Shown here piece after piece: positions 35,620 to 47,891 of a stretch of 64,000 nucleotides of DNA. Each line of letters starts with the position of its first letter. Position 1 is the first letter of the stretch. This DNA comes from Cercis canadensis. Its lineage: Eukaryota; Streptophyta; Magnoliopsida; Fabales; Fabaceae. Location: contig QAOA01008826.1 in the NCBI GenBank assembly GCA_003255065.1, positions 186,001 to 250,000 of the forward strand. The letters are read 5' to 3'. The translations under genes and the position numbers were made by a program. The notes beneath the pieces were generated by a model. It had not been told where the DNA came from and ran no database searches. It was given only the letters and a program-made list of their open reading frames with translations.

Positions 35620-37690
35620 CAAAGTGAAAGGAATGAGAATGTTATGACGTGTGGTGTGCTTGTGTTGCCTATGATGTGGTCATGTTTTGTTTTCTTGGAT
35701 TATTCTTATATGGTTTACAAAATGGAATGGATATAAAGCATGTATGTTACTCTACTAGCTACTGAGATTTTATATCTCACCCTTGTATTATTTGTGATTG
35801 TCTTATCCATTCCAGGTGCAGAGGCCAGTAATTCCCATCAGAGTGCACAAAGTTAGCAAGCTGCATATATGTAGTTCTCTTTGTGGCGTTTGCTTTATGT
35901 ACAACTATGTGGAAATTTCGTTATTTTGAGACATGTATATGGATGTAATTATAACATAGGTAGTGATATAGGTAATATTTTTTTGGGACGTGTATATAAA
36001 CTATGAGGGTTACGTTAACCCTTTATGTATATTCACATGTTAGATGTATATAAGAATGCTTTGCGAAGCTACATAATTTTTATGGGTGTCTCCTACCAAT
36101 TATATCAAAAGTTTCAATTAAGTGGGAGTAGTATTTCTTATGGTGTTTAAACCAATTCATTATATGGGAAAAGTTGAAGTTTAATTTTTTAGTAATCAAT
36201 ACATATTCAATTATTTAGAAGTCTCCATAGAGCTAATCAGAAGTTATTCCAAAAGGTAGGTGTGACAGTCAGTATTCTTCGTGCAATTTGGAATACCAAT
36301 TTGTAGTCTAAATTGTTAACTGAAATTTTCACTTATTTGTAGGAAAATGTATTAAAGAGAATTTGTTACTAATATGCAGTGAAAATTGTTCATGCAGGAT
36401 TCCTATGTTAGTTGTGGTTTCTTTCAGTGGCTTGATGAGGGGAATGCAAGGGTGAATGAGAGTAAATTTTGGAGCAAATGAGAAAAGAGTGCAACAACTA
36501 TGAGAAGAGAATTAGAATATCGAAATTCTTGTGCAGGGTCTTGGCTATGGTATTGGTTGTTATGGTGCTTAATCATCTTGTATAGGGGTAGTTCATAACT
36601 ATATAACTTTTTAGATGAATTGTATTAGTTAGGTAATGACTTGTAAAATTGTTAAATTTGAATTATGCTAATTATATTAGTATAAATTAGTGTGACTCTA
36701 ACTGGTGTATAACGCTTCAGTTCCTCATAAAGTGGGCAAAGGTTGATCCTTAATTGTTCAAGATATTCCTTTCAACTTACTTTTTTAAGTGATACGTATT
36801 TATTTATAAATTAACCTAAAGCAACTTAGTGTATGTTTGATTTAACTATGAGAGAAAAGATTTTGAATGAGAATTAAGTTGATTTTGATTTTGAATGAGT
36901 ATATATTTATGCTAATTATATTAGTATAAATATGAATACATGTTAGAATCACATTTATAGAAAAAGCATTTAAAAGAGTAAACAAACAGTGACATATCTC
37001 TCTCTTTATAGGAGAAGAACTAAATATGGGATTGAATTGAATATCAATCAGCTAAAGTGCGAATGGGGCCACTAATTGGCAGATGGAGATTGGGAGAGGG
37101 CTCCTTCTTAGTCGCAAAGAAAGGGACAAGACTAAACCTGGAATTGAGAACCATGTCTAAAGCCTCCACTCCACTAACACCCGTATTTTCACATTATACC
37201 GAATCCAAACAAACACTGAAGCCCTTCTCATCTCTGCCCAGATTCTTTTTCTTAAATAAATAAACAAACAAGTATGTCCTTTTCTAAAGGAAGGAAAAAC
37301 TACCTCTAAATCCACCACATTTACACCTACACACAAAAGGACATTAAAAGGAATTATTATCAGCTGCTGTCAGACAACTACACTGTGAATCATCCTTAAG
37401 TAAAATGAACAAAGCATCCACCAGTGGAAGTTATTTCCGAAACAGAGAAAATATGGCTTGCTGCTGCAATGTTATTTGCAAGTGGCAAGAACAACAACAA
37501 AAGCACTTGTACCTATTACAAATAGTCCATCCAATTTCATACATGATTTTCTGCCAATTAAATTGTTTTTGAATAAATTACAAGTGTTCAACAATTCTAA
37601 AATCAGAATGCACCAAACATGTCCCTTCATTAATGGGCACAAGTTTCTCACCAATAATTTAAACTATGACTAACAATTACAAAAGTGGCT
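35620..37690. other. Mostly noncoding
   Basis: AT-rich sequence. The stretch after about 37050 may be 3' untranslated or downstream DNA that travelled with the terminal exon at 37704. The frame at 37057-37263 has no recognisable motif. Confidence 0.35.
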
Positions 37691-37703
37691 GATGGAGATT
37701 CGC

Positions 37704-37829
37704 TCAATCATGCCTATGTAAGAACTTCTCTGTCATGCCCGAGAATGCTGCAAATCCAGCACAACCTGCACATGCCACCCTCGGACCATCTAGAACCACA
37801 CAATTATGATATTCCATTCCATCTACAAC
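37704..37829 (-). pseudogene. Isolated terminal exon, family unknown
   Basis: On the minus strand an AG acceptor (TATATGCAG) precedes a clean 41-codon phase-0 frame ending in TGA. The peptide holds MEYHNCVVLDGPRVACAGCA and GFAAFSGMTEKFLHRH. The small-residue CAGCAGFAAFS stretch looks like a membrane helix, possibly of a Tim17/Tim22-like protein, but I do not recognise the family with confidence. No upstream exon is nearby. It lies 260 bp inside the MULE right terminal repeat, a usual place for captured DNA. Confidence 0.5.
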
Positions 37830-38085
37830 CTGCATATATATAAGTTAGTTTCAGCAGGTTTTTCTTTTTGCTAGAAAGTTATTTCAAAAGAAATAGATTT
37901 GATGCGTTATAAAAAAATATATTTTTGTTGTAAATGATTTATAAAGAACTCTCATGCATGTGTGTTAGAGAAAAACTTTCTATATTTTGCATCTTTCGGA
38001 TTCAGCCATGGAAATCACCTACCTCTAAACCAGAACATAAAAGAAAGAGATACAAAACCATAGAAGATATATAAATACCTCTAAA

Positions 38086-38499
38086 TCTTCCAAGGACACT
38101 GCTGTGGTGGGAGCTTCGGTCGGTCTTCAGAAGTTCTTCAATTTGGGGCTAGGGTTCGGAGCAAATGCGAAATGCTGCCCAGCTCAAATGAAAATTCAGA
38201 AAAACACAGCAAACGACGCCGCATTGCACCAATTGTTCATTTCAAGTTTCTTTTCTTATTAAATCCATGTCATATGCTGATGTTAGAAATTAAAAATGTC
38301 ACCTAAGCATTTAACGTGTCACCTCAGCATTTAACGATATCACATCAGTAATTCCGTTACCTGTTACCAGTCCTAACTAACGGATGACCATTTTGTTATG
38401 GATGTCCTATCTTTCGAGGACCAATTTGTTGTTTTCCATCTTTGAGAGACAATTTTGTTGAAAGTCCAATCTTTCGAGGACTCAAATGTAGGTTTACTC
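38086..38499. repeat. Right terminal inverted repeat of the 16.6 kb MULE
   Basis: 414 bp, inverted match to 21847-22566, ending GGACTCAAATGTAGGTTTACTC and followed by the target duplication AAAGAAAAA. Confidence 0.85.
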
Positions 38500-38539
38500 A
38501 AAGAAAAATAATCACCGTCTCCCATAAAGTGATAAAATA

Positions 38540-39030
38540 TTAAAATGCTGGTTCGAAAGTTGTAGAACATTTCAGATGCCTCTGTTTCTCTTCCATGATC
38601 ACTTGTTGCACATGCCCCCAAAAGTGATGATCTTTTTGGAGAAGACGACGTGTAGCTCTTGTAGCTTGTGAAAGCAAATCAAGACCATCCATTTTTAGTA
38701 GCATCAGTGGCCATGGATGGATGATCAGCCCAATTGAACAAAGGACTTCTAGAAATCCCACGATGAAAAACATAGAAATTGCCTCTATTCTTGTTGCCCT
38801 GAAATTGATCAAATTGATGATGAACAGTGGGTTGGTGATGAAGTTTAGCAATACCTGCTTGGAAGGTCTCCACTCTGGTCAAGCTATGCGGTTCAACAAA
38901 ATTTCTATTTTCTCTGTGACGACACCAACACCAAATAAAAACTAATATAAGCGTTGAAACACATCCCACGAAAGCTGCAATTAGCGAAAGAGCCAGGGAA
39001 AGAGAGAAATGGCGCTCTTATGTTCAGATT
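38540..39030 (-). pseudogene. SPRY-domain membrane protein, N-terminal fragment
   Basis: Minus-strand pieces read SLALSLIAAFVGCVSTLILV (membrane helix), then RHRENRNFVEPHSLTRVETF, QAGIAKLHHQ, NFYVFHRGISRSPLFNWADH, then a stop, FAFTSY and, in a shifted frame, LGACATSDHGRETE. The order resembles the N-terminus of plant proteins with one membrane helix followed by a SPRY (RanBPM-like) domain. Stops and a frameshift break it, and the remaining domain is missing where the MULE begins. Family assignment is from memory of the motif order and is moderate. Confidence 0.5.
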
Positions 39031-39039
39031 CGAAACTGA

Positions 39040-39571
39040 TGGATATTTCGTCAATTTCGACCAAAACTGATTGAAACCATAACATTTCCATGGAAACAAT
39101 GCAATTTCCATTTCTGATCTTGGTTTCATGTCTGGATCTTAAATTTTAAACCTTGGTGTGAATATGTGATTTTGCTAAACATAATTAGGAATAATAAAGG
39201 ATGGACCCCGCAGAGTCCATCCCATGCCTAAAGGCATTTAAGGCTGAGTCCCTAAAAGGAACCACTGCAACTGGTCTTGGCAAATAGTTGTTCTAGCCAT
39301 AGCTGACAATTGGTCCAGCTACAACTCTTTTAAGAGAAGTCACTCCAGCTGTAAAGACTCCTAAGACGATCTCCACTAAGAACTTCCCACGCCACAATGC
39401 GTTTAGGCACTTAGAGCACCACTAGAGCATCCCTCAAATAAGGTAGGCTAATGCCTCGCTCCTCCACCAATAGGTCTTCAATCGTGGTCAAGATTATGAC
39501 ACCCTTTGACCACACTTTGAGGCTATATACCTCACCATCAATAAGGCTCTACTTGTGCTCAGGTCATAGCC
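39040..39571. other. No gene seen
   Basis: Noncoding spacer between the SPRY-type fragment and the 8.5 kb MULE. Confidence 0.4.
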
Positions 39572-40347
39572 CACACAAAGGGAAAGGATCCAATCATATT
39601 GCTAAACGACATGACCTTGTCCTGTTATTTCAATCTCAGCCCTCTATTTTAATTTAACACTCATCTATAGTTGTTATTGTGCCATCTCACCTTTTTATAA
39701 AAAAAAAAAAAAAAAATTCTGCCACCTTTTCTCTTTCTCTCCCTGGCACATTCTTCATTTCAAATTTTTTTCTCCCTCCTTTCCTCTTTCTCTCCCACCT
39801 TCTCATCCTGTTAAGGGTTCAAGTGAAATTCCTTCTGCAATTCAGGTGCATATGTAAGTCATGGAAATTTTGGCGGTTGAGAGCAACGAACAATTTTGCT
39901 CCTCCCTCACCAAAGACTAGAGTCAGTTCCTTTCATTTCTTCCCTTCTCTACTCTCACAAGGAAATCACTCTATACGAAGCCACACAAAACCAATGCCAA
40001 TCACAGCAGCACTCTCNTCATTTATGGTTGTTATTGTGCCATCTCACCTTTTTATTAAAAAAAAAAAAAATTCTGCCACCTTCTCTCTTTCTCTCCCCGG
40101 CACATTCTTCATTTCAAATTTTTTTCTCCCTCCTTTCCTCGTTCTCTCCCACCTTCTCATCCTGTTAAGGGTTCAAGTGAAATTCCTTCTGCAATTCAGG
40201 TGCATATGTAAGTCATGGAAATTTTGGCGGTTGAGAGCAACGAACAATTTTGCTCCTCCCTCACCAAAGACTAGAGTCAGTTCCTTTCATTTCTTCCCTT
40301 CTCTACTCTCACAAGGAAATCACTCTATACGAAGCCACACAAAACCA

Positions 40348-41925
40348 ATGCCAATCACAGCAGCACTCTCTCCCCAACACTTGGTCCTCTGCAACCTTCA
40401 TTCAATTCGCGGTCTCCCCAACAAAAATGGGTCGCGACCCAGCTCCACTATTTTCTTCCACTTCGAATCCAATGCCAAAATTTTCCCCAAATGCCAGATC
40501 TCAAAGGTCGTTTTCACTCCCAAAGCTGCTGATAGCACCCAATCTGCATCCGTTGATGTTGCCAACAAGAGTATTGTTGCGGATGAGGAATTATCTCTTG
40601 CTAAGGTTCTTTCTGCTTTGCTTCATTGTGTTTCGCTGATTACTGAAAACCCAATTTTTGTTATATTAATGGACTATTGGAGCTTGTTCTTAGTATTAAA
40701 TCACTTAGCACGCTAATGAGTATTGAATGTATTATTAAGATGGTACAAAAATTGGAAGGTCGAAATAGTAATAATTTAGCAAAATCCATTTAGCAGATCA
40801 TATTTTTCTTTGGTTAACTCCCTAAAATTTGTTTACTTTTTTCGTTGTATTTGGTCTATTGCTTGTCACCTAGCCACAAATATGCATGGAAGTTAAGTAT
40901 TTTTCCCCTCTAGCTGTTTAAAGACTATGGGTATGACCAGCCATGACACCTAATAAGGAAGACTAGTGAAAGAATGCATAGAGACATAGTGAAGAATCCA
41001 TTCTGTGAGAAGAGAAAGTTTTGCAAATGTATCAAGTGTCCATGCAGGCAAGTTAAGGGAGATGTATCAGTAGGACTAAAATTAATAGCATATTATAAAC
41101 ACAAGATTAAATTTCATTATCTTTATTTTTACTATATAGAAGGACTTTATGAAATAATTTGAGACCATTTTTACTCTGCGAAACAAAGGGGAGAAATGGG
41201 CTTTTTGGAGCATTTCAAATAGCATGAATGAGTTTACTTTCTTTGGCCAACCTTCTGCTATAATTGTTTTTTCCCGTACTGGTTTCTTGTTCCTAAGAAT
41301 CCCAAATTATGTGATGTGAAGGATTTTTGTTTCCTAAGCTTGGTAGTTTTATGTCTCTACATCAACTCATGAATATGCTTGCTGCTTGTTCTCTTGTCTC
41401 TCTCGTTAACAAAGCTTGCTGCCTGAGGTTATGTGCTAGAAAATTATATAATTTGTTTTTTAATAACAAAATAAAGATGGTGGAGGATAGTTGATTTGTC
41501 TACAATATTCTCCTGTTCTTTGAGGGACTGTTACGTAGTATTGCATGTTTTGGTTCATGTGAGTCTTCCTTATCTAAATGTGTACTAGATGACTAGCCTA
41601 GTCCTCTCTGCATGAGGATTTCATAACTAATTTATTGGACTATTTATTTATAGGATCAATTATCACATGACCCCGTGTAATGTGTGCAGGTTTCCTTTGG
41701 TGTGATTGGTCTGGGTGTTGGAATCTCCCTCTTGTCGTGAGTTTGTTTCTCCTTCATTTGTACTGTAATGGATAATATCAAGTGCTTCTGTTTCTTACAT
41801 TGGTCTTTTTGAAATATACAGGTACAGTTTTTGGGGCCTATTTTAATATTCTCCCTAGATCTGAATGGTCGGCTTTAATGTTAACATATGGGTTCCCTCT
41901 TGCAATTATTGGCATGGCACTCAAG
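40348..41925 (+). pseudogene. Plastid DUF2854 protein, exons 1-3, captured
   Basis: Exon 1 (40348-40605, 86 codons) starts MPITAALSPQHLVLC with a Ser-rich plastid-type transit peptide and ends SLAK at a GT donor. Exon 2 (41690-41736) reads VSFGVIGLGVGISLLS. Exon 3 (41822-41925) reads FGAYFNILPRSEWSALMLTY and GFPLAIIGMALK, a membrane-hairpin part of plant/cyanobacterial DUF2854 proteins. One extra T in exon 3 shifts the frame. The following exons (YAELKPV and on) are absent and a poly-T tract begins at once. Intact splice sites with a missing 3' half fit capture by the MULE. The function of the family is unknown. Confidence 0.65.
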
Positions 41926-42760
41926 GTGAAGGTTCTTTTTTTTTTTTTTTTTTTTTTTTTTCTTTTTTNTTTTTTTTCTTTTTTGGTGGAAGGTGAAAGA
42001 AATTTATAATGATGTGCTGAAGAGTAATAATATTGCATTCATAACTTACCACATTGAGTAAAATAATCATGTTGGCAGTTGGCCCTTTTGAATGCTCATG
42101 AGATTGGTACATGGTTTTATCAGTTATTAATTATATCCATTAGTATTGTATCTTGGAACCTAGTATTGAGTATTCCTATTTATTGGTAATTTTGTCCCAT
42201 GCAATCTCTCTACCTACCATATATGTGAACAATACTTTTCTTATCTAGATCCCTATTGAATTTGGCAGATGTCATGTGAACATGTTTTCTTGAATTTGGC
42301 AGATGTCGTGTTAACTTTTATAGAATACGAAAGGCACCATTCAGTTCATTAAATTGGCCAAGATGCTGGCTGGGTCATATTTTATAATTCCCACTTGGTA
42401 TTGTATGCTTGATACTTGTTCTCCTTCAGGGTTAAGCTTTCTGGAAGGAGCCTGAAAAAGCAAACAAGGAAGTTGCAGGTGCTGGTGTTATTTTGGTAGA
42501 TTCCGCGCGCGTCAAGTGGATTTGGCAGAATAGAAGAGCATCTGCGCCTTGCAACCAGCCCAACAGCGCCCACAGTATAAATAGGATTTTACAAATTAGA
42601 ATTAGGACTTCTGGGACTTCTTCTGGATGTTTTACCCAATAATATACTTATTTTATCAATGAATTATCTTTTCAAGAAACTGATGTTTACCTTGTGTTAT
42701 GTTTTCCTTTTCTTTTATGGCATAAAGTGAACAACAAAATACAAAGAAAACACAAAGAAG

Positions 42761-43175
42761 GGGCCAATTGACACAAATATTACAGTCTACAAAAATATTT
42801 ACCCAAATGTAACAAGTTTTAAAGTATTTATATAAATATTACACTATTTAAAAATTATAAAAAAATAAAAAATATTTCGGGGCACATGGGACCCACTAGA
42901 CATATCGTGGGCCTCACGGCGTGTCCCAATTTGCCAATTTCCTCCCCTTGCGTGTGCATGTGACTTTACGTGTTGCAGCAGCTTGTCAATTTTGAACAAT
43001 TGGCCAATTGGGACACTTCGTGAGCCTCACGGCGTGTCCGGTGGGTCCCACGTGCTCCGAAATATTTTTTTTATTTTTAAATTTTTAAAAAGTATAATAT
43101 TTATGTAAATACTTTAAAACATGTTACATTTGAGTAAATACTTTTGTAAACTGTAATATTTGTGTCAAATCTCCC
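42761..43175. mobile_element. 415-bp foldback MITE
   Basis: The two halves are inverted copies over about 170 bp (TTGACACAAATATTACAGT at one end, its complement at the other; CTCACGGCGTGTCC twice near the centre). The flanking AAAGAAGG at 42754-42761 and 43176-43183 looks like an 8-bp target duplication. No coding capacity. It sits inside the 8.5 kb MULE and is therefore younger, unless it was captured. Confidence 0.8.
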
Positions 43176-44056
43176 AAAGAAGGAGAAATAGATCGAGACA
43201 AACTTTATCATTTTGTTATAAATTACATAGTGGTTCATTAACTTGGAAACATAATATTAGAAAGTAAATAGATACCTAGACAAGCATTATACATCAAAAA
43301 CCAAAAATCTAGGCCATAGTTTGGAAGTGGTTCATTCACAGAATCTACAACATTTGGAAGCATGATGTGTCATGTATGATGTAGCATCAAAGTTCATAGA
43401 CCACTTTCCAGCCATGCACAACATTAAACAAAAAATTAAAATTAGTTTCTAAATTTATAGTAAGGCATTAGTTTAGAGTTAATAGATAAAAAATTACCTT
43501 AGAATTATATTTGCTGGATATTAGAATTTGATATATCACTTAAAGGACATGATGCTTGATTGCATTCAATGCTCAATACTTGTAAAATATATTTATTAAA
43601 AAGGAAAATAGTATTCCATGTTTGTTAAAAGAAAAAAGCATTTTTAGAAATGAACATTAGATCTTAACCAATATACCTTTGGAATTTCATTCAATCCTTG
43701 AAAGAATAAAGGGTGAAAAGTATTACCAAGAGGGTCCTATATAAGAAAAATTAACAATAATGAGAATTACCTCCATTCCTTTAGTAGAATACTACTTTAC
43801 CACGCAATAACAAATCTGAAATGGTATTATAAAGAACCACAAAAGCAGCCAAAAATTCAAAGTAAAAGTACCTCATTCAAATGAAATTGTTCTTGAGAAC
43901 TTGAAATGTTATTTATGACAGAAGAAGCATTTTCCTATGCAAAACCAATCAAAAAATAGAAAGAATACAAATTATTATTTATAAAATTTAAACACAAAAC
44001 TAGATATTAGGCTAAGAACCAAGGTACCTTCAATCGTTAGTTTTGTGAAACATTAA

Positions 44057-46130
44057 TGGCTTGACACATTTTTTTTCTTTTGCATTGCTTCTCAACCCAA
44101 CTTTTTGGACGCTTTCTGATTTTCATACCTTCTTTTCTCTTCAAGCATTTGACATTCATCAAATTAATATTTTTTCCAGCCATACAATCACTTGCATCTT
44201 TTCTAGCTGTACAATCACCCATGTCTTTTACAAATATCTTCAACTTGCTTACTCAACTCAACCACAACTTCATCCATAAATATGTATGCTTCCTCACAAT
44301 CAATTACTCGAGCTGCTAACCTCACTAATTTGGGACAAAGCGGCCTATATCGTTGTGTGATATTGAGTTTAGGGTCTTTATGAACAATTCTCCATTTTGT
44401 ATCTTGCAAAACTCCATTTCTTTCATCTTTTGTCCATATTTTTAAAAAATACCAGGCAGGAATTGATTTGATATCTTTTATATCATACACTTTCAATGCA
44501 TGACAACATAGAAACTCAAATTTTCTACAGCTACAAGAAATTGTGTTATCAATAGAATCAAATAAGACTTTGAACTCCAAATCTCCATTAGACATCATAA
44601 CCACATATTCATGAATTGATTCACTTTCATTTCTATACCTTATAGAGGCTGCAGAGTATAAGTCATACTCTTTTTGAAAAATATTAAAAATCATAGGAGT
44701 ATAGATTTGAGCAACTTGCTGTAACAAATGTGAATTTTGCATCTTCAATCTTGGCAATTTTTGCCTAGATTCAAATTCAGATTGCAACTCATTATATCTT
44801 TTATCACTAACCACCCTTTCAAAGTGCTTAAAAAATGGGATTATATCCAAATCTAGTGTCAAGCAACTTTTCAAATGAGAGTTTAAGCTTTCACTAAGTT
44901 GTATACTTGGCATGCCTATTGAGAAAGCATTTTTCATGTAGCATTTTGCCCATTTGCCTTTTATGTTATAAATTCTAGTTAGCCATTTGTTTTCTTGAAG
45001 ATTGAAATCACTTAGTAGTTTATGCCATGCTGTTTGAAAATCAATTTCCTCTACATATTCGTACATACATGCCTTGAAATCTCTAAGAAAGTTAGAATCA
45101 TTTTTCATCAAATTCTCGATATGCTTAATGTCATTTTGCATCAAATGCCAAGTACACAATCTATGATATGTTTCAGGCATCACCACATTTAAAGATTTAG
45201 CCATTGCATGGTCTTGATCAGTAAAAATAGTCTGAGGTTTCTTTGTCTTTGTTTGCCTCTAAGAATGTTTCAAACAACCATTTAAAGGACTCTGTTGTCT
45301 CATCATAAAGAAGTGCAGCTCCAAAAATTACCACCCCTCTGTGATGATTAAAACCTGCAAATAAAGCCAAGGGTCTACATGCATTGTTAGTGTTGTATGT
45401 AGTGTCAAGTGTGACCACATCGCTGAAGTTGGCATATATAATCAATGTTAATTTGGCATCAGCCCAAAATAGATTGTTATTTGCTCTTCCACATCTAATT
45501 GGACTGCATAGTAAAATGACGGATTCACTGCTAATTCATGCTGGAAGTATTGTAGTAGACTGCCTTTCTCCCCATATGCCATGTTTCTTAGCATTTTAGT
45601 ATGAAGATAATTCTTTTGATCTAAATGGGTGTATCCAAGATTTACTCTTCCACCAACCTGTCTGCTCATTAATTCAAATGAAGCCTTTTGTTTAATCCTA
45701 GAGTCATTTGCTAAATCAATCTCATAAGCCTGTACCTGAGACACTTTTCTTTGACATGCCAACATGTGGGTGGTTTGTGGATGATGCAATTCATGATTAT
45801 GCTCAAAAATAAAATCATGCACTCTATATTTATCACATTCTCTAATGTGAGTCATATTCTTGCAAGACAATTAGTTCTAGTTTCTGGTCTAGGCCTTTTA
45901 TCACCCATATGTTCTCTACGAACACCTTCTTTGCAACATACATATCTGCATGATTTGATTTTTCCATCTTTTTTGCTTTTGTTGAACCATTGTTTTCTAA
46001 CACCAAATCCAATTTTTCCACCATAGTCAACCCAAAATTGCCAAGCCTCCTCGAAATTGTCAAATTTCTTCCCTATATAAGACTTTCAATCAACTTCTGA
46101 TTTGTATGAGGAATCTCCAACCTAAATTCA
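44057..46130 (-). pseudogene. FAR1-type MULE transposase, frameshifted
   Basis: Minus-strand pieces in order. First is the FAR1 zinc-finger DNA-binding domain (about 46130-45860; KKFDNFEEAWQFWVDYGG, FGVRKQWFNKSKKDGK, CRYVCCKEG). Next, 45870-45448 has HDFIFEHNHELHHPQTTHML and ASFELMSRQVGGRVNLGY. Then 45445-45218 has DVVTLDTTY with the first catalytic Asp, and GFNHHRGVVIFGAALLYDE. Then 45204-44215 has TDQDHAMAKS (second Asp), LCTWHLMQN, SESLNS and the SWIM finger CSCRKFEFLCCH. A basic C-terminal tail (IRKRPKSWVEKQCKRKK) ends near 44060. Single-base shifts separate the pieces near 45860, 45480, 45240 and 44230. The family includes both MULE transposases and domesticated FHY3/FAR1; its position inside terminal repeats says transposase. 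Confidence 0.88.
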
Positions 46131-47099
46131 GTCAACAACTTCAAAATTTAGAGATCAATGGAACAAACATAACAAGGCAAAAATTTTGAACTGAAAACAG
46201 CATTAGATGGCAAAAAATTCATATCAAAAGAAGAACCAGCTATATGGCAAAAGCCCATTTCACCATATTGTATTACAGTAGCAATTTTCCAAATCAACTG
46301 CAAAATCTAATAGACAAAGTACCTGTCTACATAGATTATTTAGCTGCTAATATATATATATGATATCCCAGTATAATATTAATTTCAATCTTGTGATAAC
46401 AAACAATGACAATATCTTCCACATTGAGCACAATAACAATATAGCCCCCAATCATAAACTAGTAAGAGAATTATACATAATGCATGTATAAACTCAAAAT
46501 TTGAAAGTGGCAAGCCAGCTGATTCCGCAGAGGATAGAGCATATTTCTCCATTTTTTGGTTGGGATCAATGCCAATAACCTAAGCATCAAAATCACTAGC
46601 ATAATATTTCAAATTTGGTAAACGGATTAACCACTTTCAAAATAGCAAACATCAGATACCATATTGACAACATGCAGAAACAACATCTAGTTAAACAAGA
46701 AAATAGTAATTAATGATCTAAAAATACCTATGCTCTTTTACCCAAATTAACTTGGCCATTTAGGGTCCCCTTGGGGATATTACAGTTGGCTTCACTGCAT
46801 ATAACTACTATGTGTGTATACCTTGTAAGAGCCAATTGACTCACTGATTTAGATCTTGGCCAAAACTAGAAGTGGTAACTAATGTGGCACCAAGTAGCAC
46901 ACCAGAACCATCACTCAACTTCATTATTCTAAAGGATATGAACTATTGTGCTACCAATTGTACCAGGGAGACTATTCTCCATCATAAAGCATGTGTAGAG
47001 CCTGCTAAATTTGTATCTTTGGCAAACATCCATTTCCATGTGGAAATTGAAAATGTAGTAGTGCAAATCTAACTAAGCAAGTCCAATATACCATAGTCG

Positions 47100-47295
47100 A
47101 AGTCATAAAGAGCATACCGTAGTCCAGACAGCAATCTTAGTGGCCACTAAAGGGTGAACTGAGAAACAATAGATTCTCCAAACATTGTATACCCCATAAA
47201 AGCCCCTCCAGCATAAAGTAAAGTACATATACCAAAACCACATGGAGAAAAAAATTGCCAATGGTAATAGATAAATTCAGAAAGAGAATTGTATG
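47100..47295 (-). pseudogene. AVT1-like amino-acid transporter exon, captured
   Basis: The minus strand reads GFGICTLLYAGGAFMGYTMF, GESIVSQFTL and, after a short deletion and frameshift, VATKIAVWTT before a GT donor. This is a membrane-helix part of plant vacuolar amino-acid transporters (AVT1 / AAAP family). The NLPQ-like linker is lost. A poly-T run of about 30 bases separates it from the kinase fragment. Confidence 0.7.
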
Positions 47296-47330
47296 AAGAA
47301 TTAGAATCATCTACACTCCTAAATGAACAC

Positions 47331-47364
<34 letters not shown>

Positions 47365-47499
47365 ATTTGACCATTTTCTATCATTAACAACACCATATTT
47401 GCCGGTGATTTCAACTCTAACAAAAAATGGCAATTTTTGAAGACTTGTGATTCTGTGTCTAGAGCAAGCAAAGGAATTACCTTGTAATCAGAAGGTGAA

Positions 47500-47891
47500 T
47501 TTTGTTGCAAAATGACTTGGTGGAGAAAGCTTTTCCAGCGGCGGTGGTGGTGTGGTGCTTGTGGAGGTACTTCACGGCAACAATTCGGCCATCGTAAAGC
47601 TAAGCCAAGTACACTGAGCAGAACTTGCCGTCCCCAATTTTGCGCTTCGGGTCAAAATTATTGGTAGAAGTTTGCAACTCTTCAAAGATGAACACAGGAG
47701 GAAGAAGACTTGCAGAGCGTTGATTGTGAAGGAAAAGGGTTGTTAGGTCTTCCTCTGTAGCTAACAATTTCAACCTTCTGCTGCAGAAAATTGCAGTGGC
47801 AACAGAAACAACAAGCAGTAACGACGTTAATGCAATTACAAGGGACAAAATGCCTTCTTCCACACAAGCCAATAGCTCTTATAGTTGCCAT
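47500..47891 (-). pseudogene. LRK10L-type receptor kinase fragment, captured
   Basis: The minus-strand frame reads a membrane helix (ILSLVIALTSLLLVVSVATA), FCSRR, then VFIFEELQTSTNNFDPKRKI, GDGKFCSVYL, an in-frame TAG, LYDGRIVAVKYLHKHH and KAFSTKSF. It covers the transmembrane segment and the first two kinase subdomains of a LEAF RUST 10-like kinase. The P-loop is damaged (GDGKFCSV for GDGGFGSV), while the VAVK lysine is kept. The rest of the kinase is absent. It begins immediately inside the MULE right terminal repeat. Confidence 0.78.

Larger units (their letters stand above)
21847..38499. mobile_element. 16.6 kb Mutator-like element with nested contents
   Basis: The ends are inverted copies of each other over about 410 bp, and both are flanked by the 9-bp sequence AAAGAAAAA (21838-21846 and 38500-38508), the duplication length typical of MULEs. 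Inside are a GRF zinc-finger remnant, Helitron ends with a PIF1 tail, B3-domain pieces, a PP5 TPR fragment, a CACTA end and an isolated terminal exon. No MURA-type transposase was recognised. Part of the content is later insertions, part may be capture. The duplication is low-complexity, so its weight rests on the long terminal repeats. Confidence 0.78.

Noticed and set aside
39679-40716. 345-codon frame as one long protein
   Set aside because: It runs through a duplicated MULE terminal repeat, a poly-A tract and the N at 40017; only the part from 40348 corresponds to a real exon.
41930-41990. Long poly-T tracts here and near 47330 as retroposon tails
   Set aside because: No adjacent element structure or target duplication was seen; an N lies in the first tract.
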